DNA of 64,000 nt from Sternotherus odoratus (Eukaryota > Chordata > Testudines > Kinosternidae), in the NCBI GenBank assembly GCA_032164245.1, contig JAVMKO010000021.1:8438285-8502284 (forward strand). Reading direction: 5' to 3'. The position numbers and the translations under genes are program-made. The notes under the pieces were generated by a model that was not told where the DNA came from, made no database searches, and saw nothing but the letters and a program-made list of their open reading frames with translations. Shown here one piece after another: positions 1-64,000 of this stretch (within the stretch, counting starts at the first letter, position 1; the number at the start of each line of letters is the position of its first letter).

Positions 1-1299
1 TTGCAATTCTGGTGGTGGCAATGTGCTTCTTAAAGGGCCAGATCCTACAATCCTGAGACAGAGGTATGTCCTTCGTTCTCACTCTGGCACACATCTCACT
101 GAATTTGACGGGAGTGTTCCCTGAGTAAAGGCTCCAGGATTTCCCCCAGAGCAAAGTTGTTGTGTCGGAAAAAAGCTAACATCCTCCTCAGTGGTTCATG
201 CTACGTGGTTCATAGTGCATGTGAACGATTCAAATGAGAAAAGCCAAGAATTTCCCAACTGGTCTGTGCTACATCCAGAGGTAGGATCGGGGGTAGGGCA
301 GCGGTGGGGATTGGAGAGATTGGATAGCAGTGATTACATGCAAAGGGGAGCAGCGAGGAAAATTAGATGGATTGAGTGTTTCTTTTACTAGCAGCACCAG
401 CAAAGGTTCTCCCCCTACCCCTTCCTGCACCCCAAAAAGTTCTATTTGGATGGGAAGAAAGGTAGCAGTCATGGCCCAGAGAGCTGGGGGCAGATGCAAT
501 AGCAGACGCAATGGTTTCGGGTTGCCTGATGGGCTAGGCTCTCATTAAGGCCAAGTTTTTCAGGTGTTTGTTACCAGAGACGGGCAGGAACCGGATTTTC
601 CATTTAGTGGGAAGTTCCGGAAGTTCAAGAACTGTTGTTGTTGTTGTTTGAAAACAAGGTCAAAATTTTCCATGAAATTAGATTAAAAACAAAAAAACAG
701 CTGTCATCAGGAGCTTGTCTAGCAGTGGGGCAAAGGTGCAGGCTACCAGCCTGTAGAAGACATTTCCGTTGTGCTGCCTTTGCTGATGCCATTTGCTACC
801 ATTGAGTTGATCTGGACTGTTGTTTCCATAATGATGCCGTTTGTGTGGGTTTATGAATCCCGTGCTTCTGTGACGTCAGCAGAACATTCTCCCTCAGGAA
901 ATTACAGCTGCAGATGTTGCAACAGGCCAGTTGCCTGTTAACATATTGTTTCCAAGGAAAGGCTGAGCCAAATGTGGTAACGTTCTGCGAAGCCAGCTCC
1001 CATACTGGCAAAGGCTCCAGCTCAAGCTAATGATGTGGATTTATTTTTTCAGTGTTGTCGCCTGCAGTCTGGGTATCTCATGTCAGCAGCATTCCAGGCA
1101 ATGCTACTCCCAGAATAATTAAATGGCAATGCCACCATGCTGTCATGCTGGCTGATGTTGTGAAACAAAACCCAAGATGCGGGATCAGCACAGTGGGGAG
1201 GGGGGCAGGGCATCTTGGCGACAGCTTTTAAAAGATGCCGTTGAGAAATACAGCCTGTGTGCTTTATTTAACAGTCTTTTCCAGTCCCTCTGCTATCTG

Positions 1300-1585
1300 C
1301 TGCAGGTATTTATCCTTGCCACACCCTCTAAGGCAGGATTGTGCTATTAGTCTCATTGTATCGCGGGGGAATTGAGGCACAGAGAGAGTTAGGGCCAGAT
1401 TTTTAAAGCTATCTAGGTGCCTAGAGAGGTAGGTCACCCACTGACCTATTTAGGTGCCTAGTGGGTGGTCACCCACTGAAAACACCCACTGAGTTTGGAT
1501 CAGACCCTAAGTGACTTGCCTAGGGCCACACAGGAAGCTTGTGGCAAAGCTGGGCATGGACTCCAGTCTCTCAAGTCTCAGGTTT
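1300..1585 (+). repeat. MIR-like SINE, split by a nested MITE
   Basis: The left part carries the MIR core wording GAGGCACAGAGAGAG, and the right part resumes with GTGACTTGCCTAGGGCCACA as in MIR consensus. The two halves are separated by a 116-bp palindrome-like insertion flanked by TA. Edges of the SINE are approximate. Confidence 0.65.
1392..1507. mobile_element. TA-flanked palindromic MITE nested in MIR
   Basis: A 116-bp insert begins GGGCCAGATTTTT and ends TTTGGATCAGACCC. The ends are imperfect inverted repeats, and TA dinucleotides flank it at 1390-1391 and 1508-1509. Removing it restores the normal MIR order GAGTTAAGTGACTTGCC. The inside repeats the words TAGGTGCCTA and CACCCACTGA. The TA duplication suggests Tc1/mariner-type mobilisation. 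Confidence 0.6.
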
Positions 1586-3720
1586 GTGCCCTGAAGCACT
1601 GTTCCATCCTTCTTTCCCTGTTGTATCCCTTGAGGCAGGGAAGAGACAGGACTGAACTGTAATGCATATGGGTCTGATCTATGTCCATTGCAGTCAATGG
1701 AAAGACTCTCTGGATCCAGCTCTATAAAAGGGATTCTTGACAGAGATATTTCCAGTCCCCTGCTCTGATCACAGCTTGCCCATGACATGATCATGTACTT
1801 TGGGCCCTGAAATACTAAACCAGCAGGAGATACACGCTTGTCTGGTGCTACACCTTATGATCTGAAGGGGAATTGTCTTCTCTCTGAAACTATTCTCCTG
1901 AGGTGGGAGAAGCGAGGTGGTTACACCTGTCTAATTTTACTAAAGCTGTGTTGTTTCCAGCATCCTCTCTATGCACTGACCTTCACTACGCTTCTTTTCT
2001 CTTCTCTCTGAAATCAATCTATAGCCTCTGTTGTTATAAAATCCATCATGGAAAAACAGCTGTGGTAATAGACTAATGATCTGAGCCTGCTCTTTTCCAT
2101 TCCGAGGAAGGATAGCTCCAGATAACAAGCCTGGTTTCAACATCACTTCAAAGGCCTTTTCATGGTAGCCAGCTGTTCCTCACTAACTGGAGATTATTTT
2201 GCATTTACCTTCACTTTGGGGGATAAGAGGGTTTAGGCGTCAGACAACAATAAAAGCTGGAGTTGCCTTGCAACAAAGGCCTCGCTTATTCTCGGCCAGA
2301 TGTCATGTTAGTGACAGATGAGCCTTGTCGTGCCAGTTGTCTTAGTGACATCAACATGGCAGGTGCCATCTGTAACACTACAGAAAGGCATTACACTCTT
2401 CTCTTCTCAGCTATATCTAGGGAGCTGTCACATAGCCACTCCCTGTGCCAGCCTCCCTGGGCATAGCTTACAATGGATTGCCACCAATGCAGCCTGAAAT
2501 GTGTCTCTATAGCAGGAGATGAAGCGTTGGGTTCTTCTCTCTTGCATTCTTTTTGTTTGCTTAATATTTTAAAGGAGTCACGTTTGAAGAGAAGTAAAAT
2601 GGAGACACCTTGAGAAAGACTAACTAAAACAACAGCTGGAAAGCTCCAAACTTCGGGGATGCAGGTTGAGTGAGATGGCCCAGAGGAAAACACTGTGATT
2701 TGCCATCTCTGCAGGCCTAGGAGATCTGGTAAAATAGGCTTAATGATCTTAATCCTGGCCTCCCTGTATGTAGGTGTTTATTCAGAAGCAAGAGTGCGTT
2801 GCTTCAGGGCAGCGCAGATGGGTGCAGTGGGAGAACTACATGAGAGAACTTGCAAGGCATCTGCAACTTGGTGCTGCGGGGCAGGGCTATTCACCTCCAT
2901 GGAATCACAACATTTTCACTGCTCGTGCATTTTCATGTCTTTGCAAATTAAGAGAAGCATGACTTCCAGCTAAGCCAAGATCTGAATGGCTGGCACTGGC
3001 CTGGCCTCTGAAGAGCACCAGCATTCACTGAGTTTACCTAAAATTGTTTGTGAAATACAGAAAGCTCTAATCTCATGTTAAGAGTCCGAAGAAACCCGTG
3101 TAACAAACCTCATTTTGAGAGGCTCTACTCAAAAGACGTGCCCGTAGCTCCGTTCTCTGGCTGTACAGTGCACAAGCTCGGATGGCGAATGCCACGGTAA
3201 TACATGGCAGTGTTTCACCAATTCACAGCTCTGGGTGCTTTGAGCAGTGCCATACTGATGCAATTGGATTCAGCTGGAAAGTGCTTGATTGACAATCTGC
3301 TCCTGCGGCCCCCTAAGCCAGCCACTCTCAGAGCTGCATCTTTTTTTCTGTAGCAGGATCTGAGATCACAGAATATATTGCCAATCCCTCACGTGAGTGG
3401 CAGTAGTTGGTCCTTATTGGAACTCAGGCCCGACTTTTAAGTAAAATCAATGGGTTCTGTTACACGGCTCTGCTGCTCTGCACAAGGCTCAGATATCCTG
3501 GCATTCGGTGGATGGAAAGACTGATCTACTTGGATGAGGCAGGCCTCCATTTTCCAGTAACTGTAAAAGTATCATACAAAAGAACTATGTAATATAGTCC
3601 ACAAATGGAGACAGCTGTACGCCAATCACAACAGATCTGCCATCAGCTCCTGATCCAATTAGATTTTGATGCAAATTGGGTGGAACTGGCATTCACTAAA
3701 GAGATGTCAAAGTAACTGGA

Positions 3721-4195
3721 ATCAGAGGTGTAGCTGTGTTAGTCTGGATCTGCAAAAGCAACAAAGAGTCTTGTAGCACCTTATAGACTAACAGATTTTA
3801 GGGATCATGAGCTTTCGTGGGTGAAGAAAGACCCACTTCATCAGATGAATGTTGTGGAAATCTCCAGAGGCAGGCATAAATATGCAGGCAAGAAAGCAAG
3901 GTAAATTCAATCAGTGGAGGTGGTGAAGCCCACTTTCTGAATGTTCACACCTCCAGATCACCTGCTGAGAGGAGACACTGCTTTTGTAATTGGTGAGTGT
4001 CGAATTTGCAGATGAACTGGAGCTCAGCAGTTTCTCTTTGAAATCTGGTTTTGAAGGTTTTTTTGCTGCAGGATGGCTGTTTTGAGGTCTGCAATTGTAT
4101 GCCCAGGAAGGTTAAAGTGTTCTCCTACAGGCTTTTATATATTGCCATTCCTAATATCTGATTTGTGTCCATTTATCCTTTTACGTGGAGTTTCA
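3721..4195 (-). mobile_element. Penelope-like element fragment (decayed 3' part)
   Basis: It starts with the PLE 3'-terminal sequence (GGTGTAGCTGTGTTAGTCTG on the plus strand). It then carries the typical block ending in a stretch whose minus strand resembles the end of a GIY-YIG endonuclease region (short traces such as ENTLTFLG), interrupted by stops. Coding direction is minus. It is older and more diverged than the copy at 52.6 kb. Confidence 0.65.
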
Positions 4196-5544
4196 CTCTG
4201 TATTTAGCAGCTGTCCACTAACACATGGGGCATCCCGGAGGGGAGATTAAAGTATTCTCAATTCATTGTAGAGGCTTTGTAAAATTCTGCCCAATGTAAA
4301 TTAGCAATGGGTAACGCTGTGCTCCCATGCCCTTATATCTGGCAGCATCTGCCCCCTATTGTACCGTTTTGACAATAGCATTAATTTGCCTGACCTAGAA
4401 AAGGTTTTGCAAGTAGCTGCCAGTGCAGCGACCTGTTCAAACATTGTAAACCATGGATAGTTTCCCCCATTGTCATTGCAATGCTATGGCACGATGCTAT
4501 ATTTAAGACTCCAGGGTGGGCACTTACCCATAGGGCACATTCTTTTGGGAACAGTCATTCTTAATGTCATCAGCAGGGAAAAGGAAACGGTTCTTTGTCC
4601 TTTATCTTTCTTGAGGACAGACACTCTCTGGTGCTTCTCTGGGTGAATCTGGCTTATCTGTAAGTAGGCTACAATTTATATAAGACTTCTTTTATAGTGG
4701 CATCAGCTATTGCAAGCGTTCACTGCACTGGCACATGGAGATAATTCATGCTTCTTCAGTGTCTCTTGCTTGAAAGAGTTGCTAAGTTCCTCCACCACCA
4801 TCAGTCTTTTCCTTGTGAGACTGTTTTTCCAGCAAGATTCTATTCAGTTGTAGTTTTTTCTAAATAGCTCATTGCATTTTGGACTGGAAAGCAGTCGGCT
4901 GCAATACAGATGACATTATGTTTTAACAGAACAAAGTTCTGTGTCTCTACAGTAGATCTTAGGTTGCAGAGCATTGAATGACAGAGGAAAAAAACTAAAA
5001 TAAAATAAAAGCAAACATGAAATAATATTTATGTATAGACCATGGAAACACATATCTGATGCCTGGTAGTTATTTTTCAGCTGAAATATAGTTCAGAACA
5101 TATTTTGAAGAGCATAGAAGCATTTTTCTGAAAAATAAGATTGGTCTTATTTTCTTTACCTTCTATTTCCTTTGCTGTCTAGGGAAGCCTCTTCTAAAGC
5201 TGTGTTCTACTGATGGAATAGTGACATGATAATTCTACGTTTAATAAGTTTACGTTGCATGTTGTGATATTTTGAGTTCACAATAACAATTAAGTTTTCA
5301 TCTGGGGTATTTTTAAGCAAGTTACTTATATTAACATTTAAACAGTTTATTAAAAGAATTAGACTAATGCAACATAATTGTAGTAAAAACTGTAGCTTCC
5401 TGGCTGAATAATGTTTTAGGACTAGAAATTCAATAAACTAAAAGCCAACCTGAAATAGCTAGGGAAAAATTCCTTCCATTGAGGTGAACCAGTGACCGGT
5501 TTAACTGAATGGTTTTCAAGGAATATTATTAACAAAGATAACAT

Positions 5545-5690
5545 TTTCCAAAGTGCCTAAATCTTAAAAGTCACTTAGGATCCAAAGCCTCATTGAAAAT
5601 CATTCCAATTCAGGTATCTACAGGTCTAGGTCATTTTGGAAAATGGGACTTAGGCTCCTAAATCCACTTCAGAACTTTTGAAAAATCTAC
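5545..5690. repeat. MITE-like interspersed repeat (TTAGG-CCTAA palindrome family)
   Basis: The stretch contains paired words such as AAGTCACTTAGGATCC and GGGACTTAGGCTCCTAAAT with TTTTGGAAAATGG. The same words recur at about 8630-8790, 26440-26560 and 29490-29770. Probably a non-autonomous DNA transposon; no target duplication was identified here. Confidence 0.45.
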
Positions 5691-7541
5691 CCCAAATATT
5701 TTATAACCAAAAGACTTTTCCTACCCATTCGTTGAATCCTGTAATTTGTATGTCACCCAGACTGATTGTGCTTTCATGTACATCAGGGCCACTCTGGAGG
5801 ACTGTTGTTTGCTTTCATGCAGTGGGTTTCTGGAACGGCTGTAGGTGGGGTGGGCTAGGGAGGGATACACTTCTAAAAGTTGGTTCCATTTAATCCCCAG
5901 GCATTTATTCAGTACTTAAAAGCAGCTCACTGCACATTCCCAGAGGAGGGGCTGCAGGGATAGTTTAGCTTTTTAGGCAGCCAATGGGAGGAAATGGACC
6001 AGAGCCAATAGCCACATTTTTCGCCCCCCATATTTCCACCTCTAGCAAAGAGAACAAACATGGAAGTATTCTTCAGCTGCTTTAGTGAAAATCCTGTGGC
6101 TTACTGAGTGAAGAGATTTTTTTTTAAAAAAAAAACACCTTAACCCTTTGATTGCTGCAGTTCCTTACAACTTCTGTAATCACCATCAAAGAAACGGGGA
6201 ATTAAATGAGCTCCCAGGCTGTGCCCAATGGGATAAATGGAGAATTATCTTTGGTCTCCCAACAACACAAATGTCTCTTCCATATAGCTGGTTTGTGCCA
6301 CAGCATTGCAGTAGCTGATCTCATGTATATCTCACCCCATAGGAGGGGTTACCAGAGAGATCAAGGCTACAAAACCACAGTGCTGGTTCAGGATGGATTT
6401 GGAGAAGGGGAGGTGCCCAGGTTTTGCTTTCTTCTCCTACTATTCCATACCCACCTGCCTTTCCTCCCCACTCCTTATAGCCACCTGCTTTTTTAAAAGC
6501 CTCCTAATACTAGCTGTGAGGAGTTTACAATGCCATGGCCTTGTCCTGAGACAACCCTAGCAGAAGCACCAACCCTTCTCAGCCTCAGTGTAAAGGATGA
6601 CACCACTTGGCCAATCAGATGGCCTGACTCATGTCTCAACATTCCATTCATCTTACATCACTCGCCACCTGACTGTGATTCTCAGAGAACAGTTAATGAA
6701 TATGAAAAAGTTAGATAAAATTAAGATAAAAGCACATTTTAAGGTGCCCTTGAATTTTAAAAGATTTTGGTTTAGTCCATATGGATTCCAGTCCAAAACT
6801 CTGCTGACTTTCTAACGTTGACCTCAGAGTTTTAAGATTGTCTATCTAACCTATTTTAATTTATCCCACCGCGTCTATCCTATCTGGCTCATCTAGGTTT
6901 TATACCACACTCCTCCTTGTAGTGTTTAAATGCTATTTTGGAGCTTGATCCCACATCCATGGAAGCCAGAGGAAAGACGCTCCCTGATTTAATCAGGAAC
7001 AATCAATGTATGTAGTGACTTGATTTTAACTATTTATTGTTCTTCTCCTGACTCCAATTACTTTTAAAGGCTCTAGAGGACCCTCTGCTCTTTAATTTTC
7101 ATTTTTCACCAATAATCGCTTTCCCTGTTGTGGAACCAACATTGTTCATGGATGTTAAGACCAGAAAGGGCTGTTCTGATCTCTTGCATAACACAGACCA
7201 GAGAACCTCACTGAGTAACTTCGGCATCAAACTCAGCACTTCTGTTTGATCTAGAAGATATGTTTTAGAAATATTTTTTCAATGTTTTGTTTTTGAAGCA
7301 GATGCTAGCCCCAGTTTTTAAAATGGGAATCCCTCATGTGCAAGCAAATGGATGCTTAGGAACCAAAAATAAGTAGCTGTCTTAAAGATCTGAGACTGGT
7401 CTCATTGAGGTCAATAGGTGCTTATTTGTAAGTGCAAATGAAGGGTTACCCTGGACTGTCAGAGACAGTCCATTTGGAAGGGGGGCTCAAGGTGTATTTG
7501 ACTCTGTTCTGGCAGGTAAGATACTGCTGTGAGCGCTCAGT

Positions 7542-61293
<53,752 letters not shown>

Positions 61294-61314
61294 TTTCCAA
61301 CACACTCAGAAACC

Positions 61315-61417
61315 CAGGTTGGGATTTCCAAAGAGACCTAAAGACATCAGGCACCAAATTCCCATTGAATGTCAACGGGATTTAGACACTTGGGTTCCTT
61401 TGGCAATCCCAGCCTTA
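61315..61417. repeat. Palindromic MITE in the MYOM3 3' UTR
   Basis: Arms GGTTGGGATTTCCAAAGAGA and CCTTTGGCAATCCCAGCC surround a centre (AATTCCCATTGAATGTCAAC). It starts 22 nt after the stop codon, so it would form a hairpin in the mRNA. Confidence 0.6.
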
Positions 61418-61458
61418 AAATTCTGACTAGTATCTCTCTTTTTATTAGCTATGTATAA

Positions 61459-61464
61459 AATAAA
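61459..61464 (+). promoter_or_regulatory. First AATAAA after MYOM3 stop (candidate poly(A) signal)
   Basis: It lies 166 nt after the stop. Others follow at 62661, 63068, 63248, 63503, 63768 and 63955. The 63248 site has GT-rich sequence just upstream. I cannot tell which is used. Confidence 0.35.
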
Positions 61465-62268
61465 GGTTTCCACAGTGATTTACAGTATAAGAAATCACAA
61501 TATACCCCTCTTAAAAACATCTATAGAAATCTGGAGAAAACCTTCAAAATCCCACTCTAACCCTACAGAATTAGACAATCACTTTATAAAGTGTACCAAT
61601 TTTCAGCTAAGAGCAGTATGTATCGGATATGGTAGGGGTTCATGAATTCAAGAACTTATCATTTTTATTAAGCCCCTGTGTGTTATTGAATATCCTGTAG
61701 CAGGAGAATGTTGATGTGTGCATTGTTGTTAAAATGTAATCGGCTTGGGCCCAATTCAGCCCAGTACTCAAGCACATGCATAACTAGATGTCAGTGGTCC
61801 CCACTGGTGTGCTGAAAGTTAGGCATGTTCCTAAATACCTCGCTGAAACAGGGCCTTGATGCACTTATGTTTACAAGGCTAAGCCATGTGAGAGGAAAGT
61901 AAGGCAATGGTTTTGAGCCTCTGTTTGCTTTGTGCAGTTGCTGTGTGTGCTACAACACAGTGGGATTTTAAACGCATTTAAACTCCATAGCTGTTATTTC
62001 ACTGTGATGTATTGTAAACTGTCAAATAATGATATATGTGAACATGTTTAAGTGATCACAACTCTTCTGATCACAACTGTTCTGTTCAGGCCAGATTCAG
62101 TCCAGATTAGAGTAGTATAAACCCAGAGACAGAGTTCCAGTAGCAGGAATATTTCCAAAGGAGAGCTTATGGTATAGAAACTCATTGCTATTTCCTCTTC
62201 GCCAGTGCTAAACTGGGCAGCGCTTGTTGGAGAAGGGGCATGGTCAGGACGAGAGAGAAATGAGCTAT

Positions 62269-62313
62269 TCAATGCAATCAAGAATCAGAGAGGTAGCCGT
62301 GTCAATGCAATCA
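62269..62313. mobile_element. 21-bp Penelope terminus insertion with 12-bp TSD
   Basis: TCAATGCAATCA at 62269-62280 is repeated at 62302-62313. The 21 bp between (AGAATCAGAGAGGTAGCCGTG) are the terminal bases of the PLE family found at 8798, 36738 and 55138. This looks like a target-primed reverse-transcription event that stopped almost at once. Confidence 0.8.
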
Positions 62314-64000
62314 CTGAACAGTTTCCACAGGCAGAGGTCACACAGAGGAGAATTCACCCCAGCCTTAACAAAGCTGCCCTAACTCCTTCCTTTCAAGTGA
62401 ACATGCTGTATGAGCTAGGCTGGCACAGGGTGCAATTTACACTTTCCTGCACCAGAAAGGTAGGGAAGTTTTTTTTATTCTGGCCCAATATTTTAAAGCC
62501 CAGCTGTAAGCGATGAAGCTGAATTTGGTTCTTTATTCAAAATGCTGAAGGTTGAAAAATAACCACGGGATTTTTTTTTTCCCTTTTCACCTAGATAAAT
62601 GACAGTGAATTACATAACAATATTAGCTCAGGTATTTTAGCATATTCCTTTATGAGATACAATAAAGACCCCTATTCCACATGGTATAATTGCCTCTTCA
62701 TATGAATGAGGTTAGAGGATGTGTAAGAACAAATTACCTCTCGTGTCACATGCAGTGACATGTCTAGGCAACTGTTAAATTATTCTGAACATTCTCAGAC
62801 ACACCAGTCCCTAAAGCTTAGCTTTTGTGCAAAGAGGAATCCTCAGTTGTAGAGAACACACTTCTTTCTTCAGTTTTTAGGCTTCAGCTCCCATAAAACT
62901 TAACTGACAAATGCTGTGTCACATGCACGATGGGCTTTTTGACATAACACTCCAAAGAATCAGTAGCACAGCTGACTTTTATCTGAGAATACAGATGAAT
63001 TTTGTAGAGGATGACAATAGAAATCTAGAGGAATAACCCTTGTAACATGACATTTAAGGCTGTTTTAAATAAAGATCAAGGCACAAACGGAAAAGTTCAT
63101 TTTTAAAATGTTTGACAGTTACTGTTTCTAAACTACGCACAGTTTCAGAAGAAGGTTTGAATGCCACTGTTTTATCTGTTACTATTGATAAGAACAGTGT
63201 TTTCCTGTCATACTGTAGTTGATCTGGATTCTATGTGGTGTGTGCTAAATAAAAAATGTAAAACTTGACAACAATACAGGAGTGAGTCATGCTTAAAAGT
63301 ATCCATGGAAAAGATTGTTTAGAAACAGATTATTTGTGTGTATGAGGGAGAGAGCAAGAAATACAAACTTTTCTGAATTGGAGGTAAGTACCCTATATAA
63401 ATAATTAGATTTGTTTAAACAGAACACATCTTCTACAAAGGTGTTTGTATAGTGCCAAGTAAAATGGGTATGAGATCTTGGTTGGTGTCTAGGCACTGCT
63501 ATAATAAACATGATTAATAATGATTAATTATTAATGATTAATAACATGACATAATATTTGGGACAAGATCCTCTCTCCTTAGAGGATTACGTATGGCTCT
63601 TGACATTCAGAAACTGGGCTGGAGTTGGTGTGGGTTCAGGGTCTAATTTCAGTTAAGGCATAGCAGAGACAGGAAGAAGCTAAGGTGGAAGGATTTTTAT
63701 TTGTGCTTCATTTTTTTATTAATTATTATTATTACATAGAGTAAGTGCTAAAAAAAAATCACGTGCACAAAATAAAGTCCTAAATATATGTTCTTGTTCA
63801 GATTACATGGAATCCACTGGTTCACAAACTCTGCAATTACATATTCAGATTATTAAAAGCATCTGGACTAATATACCTTAGTATCTCTAAGACACAAAGA
63901 AGATGAAAAATAAGTACATCTAATAAAAAGGACTTTATAAATTCATACTTCTTACAATAAAGATATACAAACTGAACGTTGCTGCTGGATTTTCAGTGTG

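Larger units (their letters stand above)
1..7541. other. 5' flank, no gene recognised
   Basis: I find no coding exon here. Open frames are short, overlap each other on both strands and resemble no family I know. The stretch holds a MIR-like SINE with a nested MITE (about 1300-1585), a decayed Penelope-like fragment (3721-4195) and a palindromic MITE-like repeat (about 5545-5690). The remainder (1-1300, 1585-3720, 4195-5545, 5690-7541) is unique-looking AT-rich DNA. A non-coding first exon and the muscle promoter should lie here or further left, but I cannot place them. Isolated E-box words occur, which is expected by chance. Confidence 0.6.
61294..64000 (+). other. 3' UTR and 3' flank
   Basis: It contains a MITE-like hairpin just after the stop (61315-61417), a 21-bp Penelope micro-insertion (62281-62301), several AATAAA sites and an AT-rich ATTAATGATTAATA repeat (63508-63545). 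I see no second gene. The extent of the MYOM3 3' UTR cannot be fixed from sequence alone. Confidence 0.6.

Noticed and set aside
1..7400. A neighbouring gene such as a cytokine receptor, expected from human synteny
   Set aside because: No exon with recognisable residues and splice sites was found; the frames are short shadows or repeats.

Overview
This is vertebrate, most likely turtle, nuclear DNA. Almost the whole window is one large, intact, plus-strand muscle gene. The coding sequence is split into 36 short GT-AG exons between positions 7542 and 61293. Joined, they give 4,257 nt, an unbroken frame of 1,418 codons plus a TGA stop. I recognise the product as myomesin-3 (MYOM3), a sarcomeric M-band protein of about 1,437 residues in human. 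It has a basic, glutamate-rich N-terminus, two Ig domains, five fibronectin type III domains, then five Ig domains joined by short linkers. The identification rests on my own reading and on remembered family sequences, not on a database search.

Layout: 1-7541 is 5' flank, or an unrecognised 5' UTR exon plus intron, with old repeats and no gene that I can support. 7542-61293 is MYOM3 with 35 introns. 61294-64000 is 3' UTR and 3' flank with several AATAAA sites. Bacterial-style features (operons, CRISPR, riboswitches) are absent.

The introns hold a rich set of mobile elements. CR1 LINE tails, Penelope-like retroelement (PLE) fragments and their fold-back derivatives, GC-rich non-autonomous hAT elements with perfect 8-bp target duplications, and TA-flanked MITEs together point to a testudine genome. 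A crocodilian is the main alternative. MIR and L2-like remnants, a solo LTR and a partial LTR are also present.

The most unusual object lies in intron 27 (48476-50026). It is a TA-flanked DNA transposon with short terminal inverted repeats (ends GGCTGACCATA) carrying, on the minus strand, an intact 55-codon first exon of a conventional protein kinase C. That exon looks like PKC-gamma (PRKCG) and includes the splice donor and flanking sequence. It looks like a vertebrate 'Pack'-type gene capture. The second notable theme is a set of insertions sharing one PLE 3' terminus: three asymmetric inverted-repeat (hairpin) elements with 12-13 bp target duplications, and one insertion of only 21 bp with its own 12-bp duplication.
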